This document shows, piece after piece, positions 8,080 to 15,134 of a stretch of DNA of 21,557 nucleotides (its first letter is position 1; every line of letters begins with the position of its first letter). The translations under genes were made by a program, and so were the position numbers. Location of the stretch: the IMG/VR virus record IMGVR_UViG_3300027739_000030, positions 1 to 21,557 of that record; one strand, written 5' to 3'. This DNA is from a virus. The notes beneath the pieces are model-generated. The model ran no database searches. It worked only from the letters and a program-made list of their open reading frames with translations, and was not told the DNA's origin.

Positions 8080-9618
8080 TTAGACAGTGAGAACCTCGCG
8101 GTAGAGGTCAATGAGCTTCTCGTGGTGCGAGATGTTCCCCTCTAGCATCGTATACAGGCGCTCCTCTACCGGGCTACCCTTGATGTGTACGATGGTCATG
8201 GCGTTCTTCTGGCCCGGACGGTTGATGCGGGCGTTGGCCTGCAGGTACGTCTCTACGGACGTGACGGGTGCGTACCAGATGATAGTGTCTGCCGCAGTCA
8301 GGGTGAGCCCGTGCGACGCCGCCTGTGGCTGGATGAGCAGCACTTGCGGGTCCTGCATATCTTGGAAGCGGTCCACGATGTCACTGCGCTTGTTGACCGG
8401 CACGCTACCGTTGATGACCCCGCAGGTGATGCCTTCCTTCTCCAGCCGCTCGCGCAGCAGCTCGATGGTGTGGGTGAAGGGTACGAACACCAGCACCTTG
8501 TTGCTGGCCTCCTCGATGACCTCCAGCACGGCGCTCAGGCGGTTGCTGACGTCGAAGTGCAGAACCTCTCCATTATCGGTGTACACAGCGCCGCCGCTGA
8601 TCTGCAGCAGCTTGTTGAGTTTGGTAGCTGCGTTGACCGCGCTCACCTCCTCGCCCGCTGCCTCCAGCAGCATCTCGTCGCGCAGCTGCTTATAGTACTG
8701 CATCTGCATGCTGGTCAGCGGAGCATCGCGGTAGGTGTGAGTCACCTCCGGCAGGTCGAGACAGTCCTTCTTCTCGAACCGTATCGCAGGCTGCAGGATG
8801 TTGTGTACGAATGCAGGTGCCGTCGGCTTGGGTACCCACTTGAACTGGGTGATCTTGTTGAGGACCGCTGCACGGAACTCCGTGTAGTATTTGGGGCACC
8901 CCGCCGGGTTGACCAGCTTGGCCAGCCCGTACGCATCTACCGGGGACTGCGCAGCCGGGGTGCCGGTCAGCATCCACAAGCGCGCATCCGTGGCCTTCAT
9001 GATCTGGTTGAACACCTTCCAGCGGTTGGTCTGGGCGTTCTTGTAAGCGTTGGCCTCGTCCACCACGATCAGATCGAAACCCCCGGCTATGATCTCGTCC
9101 TTAACCACGGCTAGGCCGTCGAAGTTGATGACGACGAACTGCACGCCGGACTCGATGATCTTCTTGCGCTGTTTAGGCGTACCATGCGCAACGCCGCACG
9201 ACCGGTGCATGGCAAAGGTGAACAGGTCCTTCTGCCACGCCGACTTCATGATCGAGAGCGGGCACAGGACCAGTACGCGCTTAACCAGCCCCTTGTTGAT
9301 AAGGTAGTCTGCGGACCAGATAACGCTAGCGGTCTTGCCGGTACCCTGCTCGTTGAAGCAGAACGCGCGCTTGCGCAGCGACAGGAACGACGCGGTGGTC
9401 TTCTGGTGGTCGAAGGGTGTGTGTCGCCCGGTCCACTTATAGTCCCGCAGCATCGGGGACGGCGCGTCTACCTGCATCGCTGCAAGCTGAGCGGCTTCCT
9501 TGTACCCCCAGTGGACCACCACGCCGCTGGCGGTGACGGCACTCTTGGTAATGCATGCTGCGATAGCTTCGGGGTCCGCTGCGTCGAACAGCAGCGCCTT
9601 GTTGTTGATGATCCTCAC
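8080..9618 (-). CDS. SNF2-like superfamily 2 helicase/ATPase
   Basis: 512 aa from a GTG at 9618, supported by GAGGAGCAAAC immediately before it. Domain order: FDHQ (69-72), Walker A NEQGTGKTAS (89-98), Walker B DEAN (187-190), motif III LTGTPA (217-222), and motif VI QANARINRPGQ (460-470) with the SNF2-typical R..RPGQ. Length and spacing suit the single-chain SNF2-type helicases often found next to polymerase, VRR-NUC and primase genes in phages. Expected role: ATP-driven translocation or remodelling on DNA during replication or recombination. DEAN instead of DEAH is a mild variation. It starts 18 bases after the HNH gene and is followed by the palindromic promoter-like site. Confidence 0.93.
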   Translation of the reverse strand: MRIINNKALLFDAADPEAIAACITKSAVTASGVVVHWGYKEAAQLAAMQVDAPSPMLRDYKWTGRHTPFDHQKTTASFLSLRKRAFCFNEQGTGKTASVIWSADYLINKGLVKRVLVLCPLSIMKSAWQKDLFTFAMHRSCGVAHGTPKQRKKIIESGVQFVVINFDGLAVVKDEIIAGGFDLIVVDEANAYKNAQTNRWKVFNQIMKATDARLWMLTGTPAAQSPVDAYGLAKLVNPAGCPKYYTEFRAAVLNKITQFKWVPKPTAPAFVHNILQPAIRFEKKDCLDLPEVTHTYRDAPLTSMQMQYYKQLRDEMLLEAAGEEVSAVNAATKLNKLLQISGGAVYTDNGEVLHFDVSNRLSAVLEVIEEASNKVLVFVPFTHTIELLRERLEKEGITCGVINGSVPVNKRSDIVDRFQDMQDPQVLLIQPQAASHGLTLTAADTIIWYAPVTSVETYLQANARINRPGQKNAMTIVHIKGSPVEERLYTMLEGNISHHEKLIDLYREVLTV

Positions 9619-9636
9619 GTTTGCTCCTCGAGGTTG

Positions 9637-9918
9637 TTACTTGCGTTTGCGTTCGCGCTTGCTCGTCTCAGAGACGAGGTTGCCCTTGCTGTCCCGTTTG
9701 AACGAGCGGTTGGCCGACTTGCTCTCGACCCGCAGACCGGTGGTGTTGTTGCCACCCTTGTCGAACGCCTTTACGTGGGCAACGTCCTTGCCGTCACCCT
9801 TTTTGACCTTGCCCGCCTTCATCATCTTCGCACGTGCAGCGTTGCGCGCGGCGCGGTTCTTGATCTGCTCGGGTTTGCCTTGGTACTTATCGTACTCGGC
9901 GCGGTAGTTACGTGCCAT
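9637..9918 (-). CDS. HNH-type small phage endonuclease homologue
   Basis: 93 aa, very basic. The N-terminal RNYRAEYDKYQGKPEQIKNR is typical of a common phage HNH-like family. The metal-site pattern is DVAH (45-48), GNNTTGLRV with N58, then SANRSF with N70, which fits a compact beta-beta-alpha HNH fold. Many relatives have DVDH at the first site; here the middle residue is Ala. Function inferred: nicking or cutting of DNA in packaging, recombination or host DNA breakdown. ATG 9918 overlaps the previous gene by 11 bases, and the tail is Lys/Arg-rich (SKRERKRK). Confidence 0.75.
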   Translation of the reverse strand: MARNYRAEYDKYQGKPEQIKNRAARNAARAKMMKAGKVKKGDGKDVAHVKAFDKGGNNTTGLRVESKSANRSFKRDSKGNLVSETSKRERKRK

Positions 9919-10102
9919 CGGGTAGGCGCTCCATGTAGGCTTTGTCGAGCGTATATACCCTACCCGTGGTCAGTGATCTAGCTTCGATGAGCGGGCCGTA
10001 GGCCCGGTTCACGGTGTACAGCCTACCACCCGAGACCAGACGCTGGTGATGGTATTCGTTAAGCCCGTGCTCGCGCAGGGCTATCAGCGTGCCCTTCTTC
10101 AT
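9908..10102 (-). CDS. Small hypothetical protein (64 aa)
   Basis: No family recognised. The sequence alternates short strand-like segments (GGRLYTVNRAYGPLIEARSL, then TTGRVYTLDKAYMERL), suggesting a small beta-rich, possibly SH3-like fold. ATG at 10102 overlaps the stop of the Cas4-like nuclease gene by four bases (ATGA), and its own end overlaps the HNH gene, so it is translated in a chain with the two nucleases. A helper role for them is conceivable but not shown. Confidence 0.65.
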   Translation of the reverse strand: MKKGTLIALREHGLNEYHHQRLVSGGRLYTVNRAYGPLIEARSLTTGRVYTLDKAYMERLPDGT

Positions 10103-10770
10103 CTCCGCCTCGGCTTCCAGTTCTCACAGGTCTTGACCGGGCACCACGGGCACAGCGCGCTCGACTTGGCGTTCCACACACCGTTCTCCATCGCCGTCTC
10201 GAGGTTGTCGAGCTGTGCATCGAACACGGACAAGTACTGACTGCGCTCGGTGATGACATGGCGCTTCTTCACCAGCTCGTTGCTAACGACGTAGATGAGC
10301 GACGACTTGATCGTCACAACATCCGGGAAGTGCGTAAACACTGCCCCGGCCAGCAGATCGAGCTGCTTGGTGTCTGCGTAGCGGGCTGACTTGCCAGTCT
10401 TGTAGTCGATGCACCACGCCTTGTGCCCGTCGATGATGAGCAGGTCAGCGATGCCGCGCCACCAGACGCTCTTGTCGAAGAAGTCGCAGGGCTCGTAGCC
10501 GCCGGGCACCTTGCGCACCCCCAGCTTGAGCTCTGCGTGCTTCTCCCCGGGAATGACGGCAAGGCGCTCGACGACAGGGCGCATGAACGCAAACTTCTCC
10601 GGGATGGGCTTGCCATCCCGGATGTACTCCTCGGCTGCTAGGTGGACGGCTGTGCCGTAGTCAGCGGCTTCCCCCGGCTCGTCCTTGACGTCCTTGGCCA
10701 CCTTGAGGTGGAAGTACTTCTTCGGACACTGCTCGAAGGTCTTGATGGATGAGTACGACCAAGCCGTCAC
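10099..10770 (-). CDS. PD-(D/E)XK nuclease, Cas4/AddB-like with predicted Fe-S cysteines
   Basis: 223 aa from the GTG at 10770, chosen because AAGGAG (10778-10783) lies seven bases upstream and the protein then begins with SYSSIKTFEQCPKKYF, the usual N-terminus of RecB-like nucleases. The longer frame to 10890 would overlap the whole membrane-protein gene. Catalytic residues: H43 (TAVHLAAEEY), D109 (GIADLLI), D122 and K124 (IDYKTGK), Q136 (KQLDLLAG). Cysteines C15, C207, C210 and C215 match the arrangement, one before and three after the nuclease core, that holds a 4Fe-4S cluster in Cas4 and AddB. Role: single-strand or end resection in phage recombination/replication. DUF2800-like phage nucleases are the nearest functional equivalents I know. 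Confidence 0.88.
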   Translation of the reverse strand: MTAWSYSSIKTFEQCPKKYFHLKVAKDVKDEPGEAADYGTAVHLAAEEYIRDGKPIPEKFAFMRPVVERLAVIPGEKHAELKLGVRKVPGGYEPCDFFDKSVWWRGIADLLIIDGHKAWCIDYKTGKSARYADTKQLDLLAGAVFTHFPDVVTIKSSLIYVVSNELVKKRHVITERSQYLSVFDAQLDNLETAMENGVWNAKSSALCPWCPVKTCENWKPRRR

Positions 10771-10774
10771 TGCG

Positions 10775-10945
10775 TTACTCCTTGATAAAGCGGCCACCCG
10801 GGCCGCGCTTGGGGGGTTTGGGGCGACCCGATGCGTAGCCATCCCTGAACCCGTCGATAGCTCCCTTGCTGTACCCGAAGAAACAGCCACTAACGAAGCT
10901 CATTACCAGTGCGGCGGCGAACAGCACAGCTGCAACAGCGTCCAT
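10775..10945 (-). CDS. Small single-pass membrane protein (56 aa)
   Basis: Starts at the ATG 10945 with AAGGAGGTG upstream; longer frames beginning at 11050 run through the previous gene and are rejected. Residues 2-24 (DAVAAVLFAAALVMSFVSGC) are strongly hydrophobic and form one transmembrane helix, followed by a Gly/Lys/Pro/Arg-rich basic tail (PKPPKRGPGGRF), which should stay in the cytoplasm. It lies between DUF6378 (2-base gap) and the Cas4-like nuclease. Function unknown; membrane anchoring or a host-interaction role are guesses. Confidence 0.7.
   Translation of the reverse strand: MDAVAAVLFAAALVMSFVSGCFFGYSKGAIDGFRDGYASGRPKPPKRGPGGRFIKE
10778..10783 (-). promoter_or_regulatory. Shine-Dalgarno deciding the nuclease start
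   Basis: AAGGAG sits across the last codons of the small membrane-protein gene (AAG GAG TAA) and is seven bases before GTG 10770. This supports the short nuclease start and indicates translational coupling to the gene before it. Confidence 0.75.
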
Positions 10946-10946
10946 G

Positions 10947-11219
10947 CTACACCTCCTTGCCGCGCAGGCGCTCGGCGACCAGCTGGGCGTACCCAGCGAT
11001 GTCAATCCAGCTATCGTCGTAGTCAGGGTCACCGTTGACGATCCGTCCAACCTTGTGCATGATCATGTCCAGCGCCTCCTGCTGGTCGGGTGCGAGCACT
11101 TTACCCCGGTGGTAGAGGTGCTTGGAGACCACCTCCTTGAGCTGCTGCGTCACCGCAGCATGCGTGATGAACGGGCCGTAGCGGCTACCCCGCTCCTCGA
11201 GTACCTTTTCAACTTCCAT
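10947..11219 (-). CDS. DUF6378 family protein
   Basis: 90 aa. The pattern LEERGSRYG (7-15), then QQEALDMIMHKVGRI (46-60), GDPDYDDSW (63-71) and IAGYAQL (73-79) is the hallmark of the DUF6378 phage family; conserved Asp, His and Glu could suggest an enzyme related to MazG-like or dUTPase-like all-helical folds, but that is not established. ATG 11219 is preceded by AAGGAGAGAGCAAA, a variant of the common leader. It sits in the replication module, in keeping with a role in nucleotide metabolism, which remains inference. Confidence 0.82.
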   Translation of the reverse strand: MEVEKVLEERGSRYGPFITHAAVTQQLKEVVSKHLYHRGKVLAPDQQEALDMIMHKVGRIVNGDPDYDDSWIDIAGYAQLVAERLRGKEV

Positions 11220-11234
11220 TTGCTCTCTCCTTGG

Positions 11235-11450
11235 TTAACGCTTGTAGCGGCGGTCGATGTCGAGCCGCAGGAAATCCCGGTCACGTTTGAGTCCGCAACG
11301 GCGGCTGTAGCTACGGCGCAGTCCGGTACACAGCTTACGGTCCAGTGCGTCAGGTGCACTCTCCGCCATGTCCACCATCCTGCGTAGCAGGAGCATCTCG
11401 GTATCCGTCATGAAAATCCGATAGCCCCGCGAGTTGCGGATGACCTTCAT
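11235..11450 (-). CDS. Small basic hypothetical protein (71 aa)
   Basis: Very Arg/Lys-rich, particularly the C-terminal half (RRSYSRRCGLKRDRDF), with a probable helix at residues 15-29. No family recognised. ATG at 11450 overlaps the previous stop by ATGA, so it is coupled to the zinc-ribbon protein gene. The charge suggests nucleic-acid binding, an inference only. Confidence 0.6.
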   Translation of the reverse strand: MKVIRNSRGYRIFMTDTEMLLLRRMVDMAESAPDALDRKLCTGLRRSYSRRCGLKRDRDFLRLDIDRRYKR

Positions 11451-11824
11451 TTGATCCCCAGCTTCTTGGTGATGTCCGTCACGCGGTTGTTCAGCGCGTT
11501 GACTTCCTTCTGCGCAGCGATCAGGGTCTCCGTGATCAGCTCGTTCAGCGCCTTGATGTCGTTGCGCAGGGCAGTGATCTCTTCGGGTTCCTTCAGCTCG
11601 CCATAGGCAACCACGCGAACTTCCGCCACGTGCGTAGGGGACAGCCCGCTATCCTTGGCGATGCGCTCGTCGTCCCACCCATCGGAAAACCTACCCTCGT
11701 CAATGTCGAAGTGCAGGCTCAGCAGCTGGTGCATCTTGGCCGTGGCCTTGTGAGTGTCCACGCTCACAGCCTTCAGGACCGGATTATCAGAGAGAGTGCC
11801 GTTAGGCTTGACTACGTTCAGCAT
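11447..11824 (-). CDS. Nested product: HTH/coiled-coil protein from internal start (125 aa)
   Basis: The in-frame ATG at 11824 is preceded by AAGGAGCAAAAGGTA, nearly the same leader that precedes whole genes here. The product, MLNVVKPNGTLSDN onward, lacks the zinc ribbon and contains the HTH-like and coiled-coil parts. It is either a second translation product, or the remains of what was a separate gene before fusion to the zinc-ribbon ORF through read-through of the leader. Confidence 0.5.
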   Translation of the reverse strand: MLNVVKPNGTLSDNPVLKAVSVDTHKATAKMHQLLSLHFDIDEGRFSDGWDDERIAKDSGLSPTHVAEVRVVAYGELKEPEEITALRNDIKALNELITETLIAAQKEVNALNNRVTDITKKLGIK

Positions 11825-12088
11825 TACCTTTTGCTCCTTGGTGGTTGTCTTGGCTTCAGTCTTCGCGCGCTTTTCTGCCGTTAGGCAGGTCGGGCAGATG
11901 GGAGGGTCGAGCCGCCACCCACGCTGTGAGAACTTCTTATCAATAATCTCCGGCGGGGGTAGCCGGGCGTAGGTGGTGTTACCGAAACCGGTACACAGCG
12001 AACATTCTACGCGTGCCACCCTCGCACCGGTCTTGGGGTCTGAGCGGAACGACCTACCGCCCTCTTTTTCCTTATATGCATGTGCCAT
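11447..12088 (-). CDS. Zinc-ribbon protein with HTH-like segment and coiled coil; contains an internal start
   Basis: 213 aa from ATG 12088, which has AAGGAGCAAACTC upstream. N-terminal part: CSLC (29-32) and CPTC (65-68), a two-knuckle zinc ribbon. Middle: GWDDERIAKDSGLSPTHVAE (about 137-156), which reads like a helix-turn-helix. C-terminal part: long helix EITALRNDIKALNELITETL, likely a coiled coil. A second start lies in frame at residue 89 (11824), with its own copy of the leader encoded as KEQK. Possible role: DNA-binding regulator or replication accessory. No named family is claimed. Confidence 0.72.
   Translation of the reverse strand: MAHAYKEKEGGRSFRSDPKTGARVARVECSLCTGFGNTTYARLPPPEIIDKKFSQRGWRLDPPICPTCLTAEKRAKTEAKTTTKEQKVMLNVVKPNGTLSDNPVLKAVSVDTHKATAKMHQLLSLHFDIDEGRFSDGWDDERIAKDSGLSPTHVAEVRVVAYGELKEPEEITALRNDIKALNELITETLIAAQKEVNALNNRVTDITKKLGIK
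11834..11839 (-). promoter_or_regulatory. Internal Shine-Dalgarno (AAGGAG) for the nested start
   Basis: AAGGAG lies nine bases before ATG 11824, within the coding sequence of the 213-aa protein, inside a longer match to the leader (CACCAAGGAGCAAAAGG). Such an accidental match to the operon's own consensus is unlikely, although codons for Lys-Glu-Gln-Lys could produce it. Confidence 0.5.
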
Positions 12089-12136
12089 GAGTTTGCTCCT
12101 TTTTGGCTGTTTAAGGGTTGGTAAATTTGTATTCGC

Positions 12137-12592
12137 TCACAGAAGTCCTCCGTCTTTGTTCAGCGCGCCAAGCAGCTGGTTCCGCTGTTGGTTCAGGTAC
12201 GCGTCGTACGTATTGGCAAGCGCTCCGTTGCCGTAGTAGGCGTTGTTGAGGCGCTGCGCAGAAGCGTTCAGGAGCGAGTTTGCCCGCGCTTGTTGCGCGG
12301 TCATCTGCGCCTGCGCCTGCACCTGCGCCATAGTCTCTTCGTTAAGCTCTTGCGGGCGCAGCAGCTCGGAGAGCACCTCTTCGTGCAGGTGACCCATACG
12401 TACGTGGTACAACCCTTGGTCGAGCTCGGCTACGTCCGCTTCGGTGCCGTGCATGCGTGCCCGCTCGATGAAGCGTACCCAGCGCTTGCTGTGTCCGATA
12501 AACTCGTCCGGGTTGCTCTCCATGCGCTTGCACAGCAGCTTGACTACAGCATGGACCACTACGGACTCCACTTTGGTAAGTGCCTCACTCAT
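12137..12592 (-). CDS. Hypothetical helical protein with Gln/Ala-rich C-terminal (151 aa)
   Basis: Predominantly helical. The N-terminal half has VVHAVVKLLCKRME (12-25); the C-terminal half is rich in Gln, Ala and Asn (AQVQAQAQMTAQQARANSLL), with several Tyr. No transmembrane segment or known domain seen. ATG 12592 overlaps the previous gene by eight bases. A 48-base non-coding gap (12089-12136) follows, holding only the leader of the next gene and an A/T-rich stretch. Function unknown. Confidence 0.65.
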   Translation of the reverse strand: MSEALTKVESVVVHAVVKLLCKRMESNPDEFIGHSKRWVRFIERARMHGTEADVAELDQGLYHVRMGHLHEEVLSELLRPQELNEETMAQVQAQAQMTAQQARANSLLNASAQRLNNAYYGNGALANTYDAYLNQQRNQLLGALNKDGGLL

Positions 12593-12839
12593 CGCCAGTA
12601 TCCTTGATCGTTTCTACGGTTACCTTGCACGTCCAGCCGTCGCTGAATTTGACCTCCCGCTCGACTACCTTGGTCACCCCATCGGCGGACAGGTCCGCAC
12701 ACAGAGCCAGCAGCACGTCGTTGGTCACGTCCTTGATCGGGCGGATAGGTTCCCGGTACTTCTCATGCGTGATCCAGATGGTGCCGTCAGCGGGCTTCGT
12801 GCGCACGTGAAAGTGCTTGGGGTTCAGTACTACCTTCAT
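12585..12839 (-). CDS. Small hypothetical protein next to DNA polymerase (84 aa)
   Basis: Mixed alpha/beta-like sequence with repeated strands (GTIWITHEKY, WTCKVTVETI). No family recognised. ATG 12839 comes one base after the polymerase stop (TGA-C-ATG), so it is translationally coupled to it; with its neighbour at 12137 it forms a pair after the polymerase. It could be a polymerase accessory, from position alone. Confidence 0.68.
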   Translation of the reverse strand: MKVVLNPKHFHVRTKPADGTIWITHEKYREPIRPIKDVTNDVLLALCADLSADGVTKVVEREVKFSDGWTCKVTVETIKDTGDE

Positions 12840-12840
12840 G

Positions 12841-14658
12841 TCAGCCTCCGTAACTCGAGCCCATTTTGCTCTCGCAGTTGAGCGGCAGGTCAGGTGCCCA
12901 GTCCGGGCGTTCTCTCATGCACTTCTCGACGTAGGCGCGTGCTTCGGCGGCTTCGGCCTCGAGGGCGATTGCCCCCACGGCGTCGTGGACCGTCATGACC
13001 ACACGGTACTTGCGCGCCACCTTGAGCATCTGCTGGCCAATCACGATACGTGCCAGCGCTTGGCAAACATTCTCGACCACCTTCCCGCCGTAGATGCGCG
13101 TCGGCACCGTGGTGCGGCCCTTCTTGGTGTCGTAGACCAACTCCTCATAGCCGTTAGCATTCGGTTCGGAGCGCAGGTTAGGGTAGGTGATGTACATGTC
13201 GTTCGGCAGGCGCAGGCCCATGAGGTTGACCACAACAGCGCCCTCCTTACCGAGCTTGCTGGTACGCTGCGACATGAGAGCCTTGAGCGCACGGGCAGCG
13301 TCTTTCCACAGCTTCGGGATCATCGGGTAAGTCCGGCGGTACACCGTGATGATGTGCCTGCACTCGTCAAGGGAGAGCTCGACACCAAAGTTCTTCAGCT
13401 GCGCACGGAACTTTTCCGCACCCATGCCGTACCCAGCGCCAAGGATCGTGGTCTTGCCGACGAACCGCTCGGCGTCCGTGATGTCCTCCACGGGCTTGTT
13501 GTAGATAGCCGAGGCCATGATCTTGTACACGTCCTCGCCCCGGTCGAAGGCCTCGACGAGGTCTTCCTGTCCGGCCAGCCAAGCCAGCACGCGCGCTTCG
13601 ATCTGCGAGGAGTCGCAGTCGATAAACACGTACCCTTCGGGGGGAGTGATGGCCTTCTTCAGCGGTGACTTGCGCGGCAGGTTCTGCAGGTTGACCTTGT
13701 CGTCTCCGCCCCAACGACCAGTGTGGGCTGCGTAGTACCGTAGGGGGACGGGGAGAGTGCCCCGGTCTGCGATGCGCAGGAAGCGTTCGGTGCGCGTCTC
13801 CTCTAGCGTAGACTTCACCCCAAGGCGCGCAGCGACGATGGCCTGCACCTGCGGGTTCTCGTGCTCCTGCAGCGCCTTGAACGCCTCGTCGGTCTTGGAG
13901 AACGCCCACGTCAGCTTGCCGGTAGTCGGGCTCAGCTTCTGCGGCGGCACCACACCATGAAAGGACAGCAGCTCGGCCAGCTTCGGGTTACTCATCAGGT
14001 CGGCCTTGTCGTAGTTGAGCTTCGACATCAGCTCTTCCTTCTTGCGCTGCACAGCGGCGAGGTGGTCAATCAGCACCTGCTTATCCAGCGTTAGGACCGG
14101 CTCGGAGAACATGCGGATCGTCAGGTCGATCAGGCGCATCTCCAGCTTGGGCATGAGGGGGCTGAGCCGAGTGAAGAGCTCATACGTCAGCTCGGTGTCA
14201 TTGATGCAGTACTCGCCGTAGCGGCCCAGCTCGTCGCGGGTGAAGTCCAGCCGCCCTTTGCCTAGCGCGTTGACTACTTCCGTACCCTTGACGCCGATAC
14301 CATAGCGCTCGGCTGCCTTGGCCAGACTGTTGCCCGCATCGGGGCCGTCGATAGCACGGAGCATGGAGAGAGTGTCGACGATCAGCTTGGGGCGAATGTC
14401 GAAATGCCAGTTGCTGATAGCCGCGTCGAACATGGCGTTGTGTGCGACCGCAGCGGACTCCTCCCACGGAAACTGCTTGAGCCACCGTTTGGTCTCCCGC
14501 ATCGGGCCGGAGAACCACTGGGGCTTGTCTCGGTCAACCTTGACCGATACGCCGATCACCTCAAACAGGTCGTCACGGATGTATTCTTCTGTGGTCATTT
14601 TGGACAGGCTGAACGTCCTGTCGTAGAACGTCTCATAGTCGTACGTGATTATGTGCAT
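12841..14658 (-). CDS. Family A DNA polymerase with 3'-5' exonuclease (T7 gp5-like)
   Basis: 605 aa. Exonuclease motifs: DYE (D7, E9), HNAMFDA (N74, D78), YCIND (Y150, D154). Polymerase motif A FIDCDSSQIEARV (catalytic D349), motif B (O-helix) RFVGKTTILGAGYG with R398, K402 and Y410, motif C VHDAV (H558, D559). There is no 5' nuclease domain, as in T7. At the O-helix position equal to E. coli Phe762/T7 Tyr526 the residue is Leu406, and the acidic residue after the motif C Asp is Ala560 rather than Glu. Role: replicative polymerase of the phage, paired with the primase-helicase and SNF2 protein. The ATG at 14658 overlaps the previous gene by 10 bases and has a weak ribosome site, so it may depend on coupling. 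Confidence 0.97.
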   Translation of the reverse strand: MHIITYDYETFYDRTFSLSKMTTEEYIRDDLFEVIGVSVKVDRDKPQWFSGPMRETKRWLKQFPWEESAAVAHNAMFDAAISNWHFDIRPKLIVDTLSMLRAIDGPDAGNSLAKAAERYGIGVKGTEVVNALGKGRLDFTRDELGRYGEYCINDTELTYELFTRLSPLMPKLEMRLIDLTIRMFSEPVLTLDKQVLIDHLAAVQRKKEELMSKLNYDKADLMSNPKLAELLSFHGVVPPQKLSPTTGKLTWAFSKTDEAFKALQEHENPQVQAIVAARLGVKSTLEETRTERFLRIADRGTLPVPLRYYAAHTGRWGGDDKVNLQNLPRKSPLKKAITPPEGYVFIDCDSSQIEARVLAWLAGQEDLVEAFDRGEDVYKIMASAIYNKPVEDITDAERFVGKTTILGAGYGMGAEKFRAQLKNFGVELSLDECRHIITVYRRTYPMIPKLWKDAARALKALMSQRTSKLGKEGAVVVNLMGLRLPNDMYITYPNLRSEPNANGYEELVYDTKKGRTTVPTRIYGGKVVENVCQALARIVIGQQMLKVARKYRVVMTVHDAVGAIALEAEAAEARAYVEKCMRERPDWAPDLPLNCESKMGSSYGG

Positions 14659-14864
14659 GGGTTATAACTTTCAACAAAACGGTAAACGCCGAGTTCATCC
14701 TTGGCGCGAACAACACCCGCCATACCGCTTCCGTAGTGTTTGCGGCTGTCGTAAGGCTCGACCTTGACCAACTCTACTCGGCCAGTCTCTTTGTTACCCT
14801 TAATCCACACGGCAAATGACTTAAGGCCGTCGTCAGTCTCGGAGTAGTGGGTAATTATGCGCAC
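14649..14864 (-). CDS. Small hypothetical protein upstream of polymerase (71 aa)
   Basis: Begins with GTG at 14864 (GAGG eight bases before), overlapping the TAG of the previous gene by one base. Segments such as SFAVWIKGNKETGRVELVKV look like a beta sheet with a turn; no family recognised. Its last 10 bases overlap the polymerase gene. Tight coupling suggests it is expressed with the polymerase. Confidence 0.6.
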   Translation of the reverse strand: MRIITHYSETDDGLKSFAVWIKGNKETGRVELVKVEPYDSRKHYGSGMAGVVRAKDELGVYRFVESYNPCT

Positions 14865-15067
14865 TAGCGTATCCTCGTTACGTAGAGCACACCGTCCTTG
14901 TAGCGGGTCGTGAAGTACCTCAGCCCGCGCATGTTCTGGTTGTGTGCCGCCTTGCGCACGCGCCTGCCTTCCAGCTCGGTCGCACAGGGGAATGCCTTGG
15001 TCTCCCCCACTTCCATATCGGTGAAGCCGTAGACGTTGCGCCCGAACGTTTTAAAACCTGATGTCAT
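14864..15067 (-). CDS. Small basic hypothetical protein (67 aa)
   Basis: The best start is ATG 15067 (begins MTSGFKTFGRNVYG), giving 67 aa; an alternative ATG at 15130 would add 21 low-complexity residues that overlap the possible small gene at 15051-15134. Basic, with ATELEGRRVRKAAHNQNMRG (30-49) reminiscent of a short DNA-binding turn. The end has strands LRYFTTRYKDGVLYVTRI. No family recognised. Confidence 0.6.
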   Translation of the reverse strand: MTSGFKTFGRNVYGFTDMEVGETKAFPCATELEGRRVRKAAHNQNMRGLRYFTTRYKDGVLYVTRIR

Positions 15068-15134
15068 TATCGTCCCAGTCGTAGATGTCCCAGCCGAAGT
15101 TATCCCAGAGCCAATGGCGCAGGGTGGCATTCAC
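15051..15134 (-). CDS. Possible very small Trp/Asp-rich protein (27 aa)
   Basis: A GTG at 15134 overlaps the TGA of the VRR-NUC gene as GTGA and has AAGG seven bases upstream. The 27 codons encode WLWDNFGWDIYDWDDN within an acidic, Trp-rich peptide and end at TAA 15051-15053, overlapping the next gene's start. It competes with the 5' extension of the next gene (ATG 15130), whose residues look less protein-like. Evidence is coupling and composition only. Confidence 0.35.
   Translation of the reverse strand: MNATLRHWLWDNFGWDIYDWDDNDIRF

Noticed and set aside
8185-9114. A 309-aa plus-strand frame opposite the SNF2 helicase
   Set aside because: The minus strand has full helicase motifs; the plus translation is rich in His, Arg, Leu and Val as expected from an antisense shadow, and no leader precedes it.
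10840-10890. GTG 10890 or ATG 10842 as the start of the Cas4-like nuclease
   Set aside because: The extra residues are low-complexity antisense-like and overlap the membrane gene; GTG 10770 has AAGGAG at good spacing and matches the usual N-terminus.
11048-11050. TTG start making a 91-aa version of the small membrane protein
   Set aside because: It would run through the DUF6378 gene in another frame; ATG 10945 has a far better ribosome site and gives a clean membrane helix.
12089-12136. A promoter in the 48-base gap
   Set aside because: TACAAA gives a partial -10 but no reasonable -35 is found at 16-18 bases, and the gap does not carry the TTGACACTGTC site.
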